Origin: Lineus longissimus
Lineage: Eukaryota > Nemertea > Pilidiophora > Heteronemertea > Lineidae
NCBI RefSeq assembly: GCF_910592395.1
Contig: NC_088315.1
Span: 436,501 to 500,500, forward strand
DNA length: 64,000 nt
Direction: 5' to 3'
Shown here: positions 61,068 to 64,000 of the stretch, piece by piece
How positions within the stretch are numbered: position 1 is the first letter of the stretch
Layout: each line of letters starts with the position of its first letter
Position numbers and translations under genes: made by a program
The notes under the pieces: generated by a model
The model's database searches: none
The model's input: the letters and a program-made list of their open reading frames with translations, nothing else
Told to the model about the DNA's origin: nothing

Positions 61068-61875
61068 TATCGGTCATCCTAAACAGCGTCCACCAGTGTC
61101 CACCAGGTTTAAAGTCCGGTATAAAGTCATAAAAATAAAATTTCCTGACATTTTGTGTGTAAAATAAGGCCAAGGGAGCTATAGAGTATAGACCCTTTGG
61201 CTTTGCAATGACGTCACGATGTCGGCCATGTTGGGGGCCAGATATAACGTGATGACGTCGGCTTTCTTCGCGGCCATCTTAGAGGGCATTGTGACGCATA
61301 ATGCAAAGCGTCTATGACTATAGGCTAGACCATATGCGAAAATAAATTTCGGTCATCTTTTCACAGGCATCGTAAGTTTACCATGACATAAAAGTCATGT
61401 TCTAAATCAAATCATCACCAAAAGCATTCATAATATCATGAACATTGAAAGGTATGGACAACTTGAAGTGAATTGCTTGAATAAGCTTGTATATTTTTAC
61501 TTTTATGCCATGATGGTATTGGTATTGGTAAACAAACGTTGCCTGTGGAAAGGGTCGTTTCAAAATGGTCGAAATTTTTTTTTGCAGGGTGTCTATTGTC
61601 TAAAATCACCAGGCTCCTGTAGTATTTGTATTTGGAAGCCCTATCATTTCCTCCAAGTTAAATCAAACATGGCCACAGACTGGGTGGTGGACGCTGGTAC
61701 ATTATAGACAACAACTCACTAATCCAGCACACAAATGTCATGAAACGTTCAGGAAATGTGGAAAATGCCTGCTTATTTTGTTTATGGCCATTAGATTTTA
61801 TTTTGATGACTTTAATGCTTTTAAACCTGGTGGACGCTGGTGGACGCTGGTGGACGCTGTTTAGTATGACCCCCA
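61068..61875. repeat. Inverted repeat with ~50-100-bp arms
   Basis: The left arm near 61068-61165 and right arm near 61775-61875 are reverse complements over TTAAACCTGGTGGAC and GGTGGACGCTGTTTAG plus ATTTTATTTTGATGACTTTA-like sequence. The right arm has one additional GGTGGACGCT unit. The element could be a MITE of ~0.8 kb, but its ends are not sharply defined. Confidence 0.65.
61205..61300. promoter_or_regulatory. Possible TATA-less promoter with CRE and YY1-like motifs
   Basis: AATGACGTCACGATG contains a CRE (TGACGTCA). A second TGACGTCG follows ~40 bp later, and GGCCATGTTG and GCGGCCATCTTAG resemble YY1 sites. Such a set is typical of ubiquitous metazoan promoters. It lies between Kish-A (minus) and the partial plus-strand exon at 62638 and could serve either. 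It also lies inside an inverted repeat, which argues for caution. Confidence 0.35.
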
Positions 61876-62637
61876 GGAACCTATTCTGTAACACACGAAA
61901 ATACACATTAAGTACGTTTCATGGCTCCTGTTTCGAAGCGAAAAATCAGTTAAACTCTAAAGCAGGAATAAGCATGCTGCACGCTTTCTTATCATGATGG
62001 CATGAGGGCGTGGCCGGGACCGGGGGAGGCATTTTTACCTTCATTGCTAGTGGTACAACACTGCCCACAAATCAGGATACAGAGAAGTCATGCCAGTCGG
62101 TGATGGGCCATCTCGATGGGAGGCTATGTTCTTGATGAAATGTGGGCACTGCCGATGATGATAGACGAATTCGAGGAAGTTAGTTTTGGCGCTGACCAGT
62201 CGTGTGTTTCACCTTGAACAAAGGATCGCCGTGTCTTCTGGCATTGTCCAAAGTCGGCTTAGGCCTTCTGACGTGCTCCGAGTGTGCGCATTTGATCTAT
62301 TTGGCACTGATTCGTCTTCTTTGACTTCGTCTCTAGTCGGCTTGGTACTATCATGGAGGTATCCATGGAACCAACTGTTGGTTGTTGGCCGTTGTCTTCC
62401 AAAATTGCTAAATCAAGAACAATCTGTCTGTAATGATGAAGTCAACATAAAATTGCAACATACAATTTGTTTATCATTGAAAATGAAGGTCATTTAAAAC
62501 TAAACTATGTAAGCATCCTACCTAATGCCACCAAGAAAAAGCCCTCACAGTTACGAAACTGATGTGTAGATTAAAACCACTTTAATCTTTGTGGCATAGC
62601 TCTCCTCCAGTATTCAACCTGTAGCATTTTTTTCCAG

Positions 62638-62793
62638 GGAGCTCTGGCTCTTCTGTGGTCATTTTTACTGCTGCATGGTGTGTGTGCCGATGCAGACACT
62701 GAGAGTCATGACAGTCACACTGAAACTAAAAAAAGCACCGACCACCAAACTGAGGATATAAAAAAAGGTGGAAAGGGAGGCGGGGCTGTTTTG
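62638..62793 (+). CDS. Partial gene: exon of an unidentified signal-peptide protein
   Basis: After the acceptor TTTTTTTCCAG the phase-0 frame encodes a hydrophobic LALLWSFLLLHGVCADA segment that looks like a signal peptide. A polar acidic/His/Lys stretch follows, then GGKGGGAVL before a donor TTG|GTAATT at 62794. If the donor is not used the frame stops at 62865. No methionine precedes in frame, so the start lies in an upstream exon; ATGGAG|GTATCC at 62353-62358 would fit phase 0. A possible following exon starts near 63960 at the window edge. I do not recognise the family. It could be a small secreted or type I membrane protein. Confidence 0.4.
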
Positions 62794-62865
62794 GTAATTA
62801 TGACTTTTACTATCACCTTCTGCTGGAGAAGTATCTGGTATCCACTGCCTGTAGTGCCCAAATAA

Positions 62866-64000
62866 CTGATATCCTTCCCATTATCCAGTGCCCAAAGCAT
62901 ATGATATTCAGGGAGACATTACATGGTTTTGGTCTTTGTTTTTACTTGCTAAGTTTTAGTAAGCTATGTCCTATGCAATCATCTTGTATGTAGTCCACCT
63001 CTATTGCGCCTAATTTAGGGAGTGGGTGTAGCATGCTAGCTTGATAAAATGCAGGATCTAGATGAGTTTTAAAACAAATGCTGTGTTGTAGTACACATAG
63101 GTAATAAATATTGTTCAGCTTTGCAAATAATCAATACTCCTGCTCAAGAGCGAAGAATCTAATTGAGACTACACAATGATTCTGATGACAACATGATTCA
63201 TTGCAAGAACATATTCATCATTCCTGTCTGTTCGAGGATGGGACATCCTCTCTTGTAATGGGTTGGGGGGTGGAGAGAGTCTGCTTAGCCTGTAGATTAC
63301 TGTATGAATGATTACTGCTTGTCTAGACTTGCAAAAAAAGTCGAGTCATACTGACCAGGCACTGGTGTTATTTGCTGTGTGATAACATAAGCACAGAAAC
63401 TAAAGATTATGTAAGCCTATGCCTACAAGTATGTAGTATCAGACAACTACTGATCCAAACCTGCCAAACTTTCCTAAACAATCGATGGTGTGAGACCAAT
63501 TGACATGATTGGCATGTTCGGTGTCCTCTCATGTAATGACGTCATTCGACTGGTTGAACCTTTGAGTCGGACTATGGCAGTTTTTCCATCAAGTAGGCCT
63601 ACCACACAGTAAGGACTAAAAGTGGTTCAGACAACCTTCTCAACACTGACATTTTTTGGAAAGTTCTTGCTTTGGGCTAAGACAAGATGTTGTTTTTGGT
63701 AAGATTTGAAGATTAAACTGTTGTTTATGGGGATCCACCTGAACTGGATGTGTCGCGCCTCTCTAAAGTTCCTTCGTTCCTTCTGCCTCAGATGAGAGGA
63801 ATTATACATAGTTCCAGCCATCATAGTCATGCAGCTGCCAGTACCATCAACCATAGACAGACAATCCTCTCCTGGTCTTGATTGTCATTGCATGAATGAA
63901 CGTCTGGCGAAACTAATCATCCCTCATGGAAATCAATATTCCATACTTTCTGTCCGCAGCAGATTGCAGATGTTGGCCTGTTTTATTATAATGATAGTAT
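62866..64000. other. Right edge, no further clear gene
   Basis: No exon was recognised except a possible acceptor TTCTGTCCGCAG near 63959 followed by ~40 bases of open frame to the window end, which would continue the gene above. Several TAGGCCTA-like palindromes and short AT-rich stretches are present. Confidence 0.35.

Overview
This window is eukaryotic nuclear DNA, most likely from a marine invertebrate animal. The genes are split by introns with GT..AG borders and conserved phases. They have poly(A) signals, long gene-poor stretches, minisatellites and MITE-like inverted repeats, and there are no prokaryotic operons. The gene content (PAN/Apple plus SUEL-type lectin genes, a Gyc88E-type haem guanylate cyclase, a tetraspanin and Kish-A) suits a non-vertebrate bilaterian, perhaps a lophotrochozoan. 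The species cannot be fixed from the sequence alone.

Layout. 1-6.2 kb holds no gene, only a 68-bp minisatellite and degenerate repeats. 6.24-15.73 kb is a head-to-tail triplication of a ~3.16-kb unit. Each unit carries one intact two-exon minus-strand gene for a secreted PAN/Apple + SUEL lectin protein of 213 aa. A diverged fourth paralogue (207 aa) with the same phase-1 intron lies upstream at 16.96-18.25 kb. 18.3-30.1 kb is gene-poor, with a 19-bp minisatellite and one possible TATA-driven 5' exon at 21.9 kb. 30.12-36.26 kb is a complete ten-exon, 838-aa Gyc88E-type cyclase ending in a CaaX-like box. 42.26-44.93 kb is a six-exon gene for a secreted protein with two PAN-like modules, flanked by ~106-bp direct repeats. 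46.9-55.23 kb is a seven-exon tetraspanin (278 aa). A second 68-bp satellite of about 17 units fills the gap between the converging 3' ends of the tetraspanin and Kish-A (TMEM167A, 57.99-58.68 kb, minus). 59.1-61.9 kb contains three separate long inverted repeats in the Kish-A 5' region. The right edge has one exon of an unidentified signal-peptide protein.

How they fit together. Five of the eight gene models carry PAN-like modules sharing C-x3-C-x5-C spacing, and four of those add a lectin domain. This makes the window a locus for secreted recognition proteins, with recent tandem amplification in progress. In the triplet, every coding difference I found between copies 1 and 2 changes an amino acid, and the most variable residues adjoin the DPC sugar-binding motif. 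The other genes are an intracellular gas-sensing cyclase, a membrane organiser and a Golgi secretory protein, with no evident functional link to the lectins. All gene models were assembled by eye from splice signals and reading-frame arithmetic; no transcript or database support was available.
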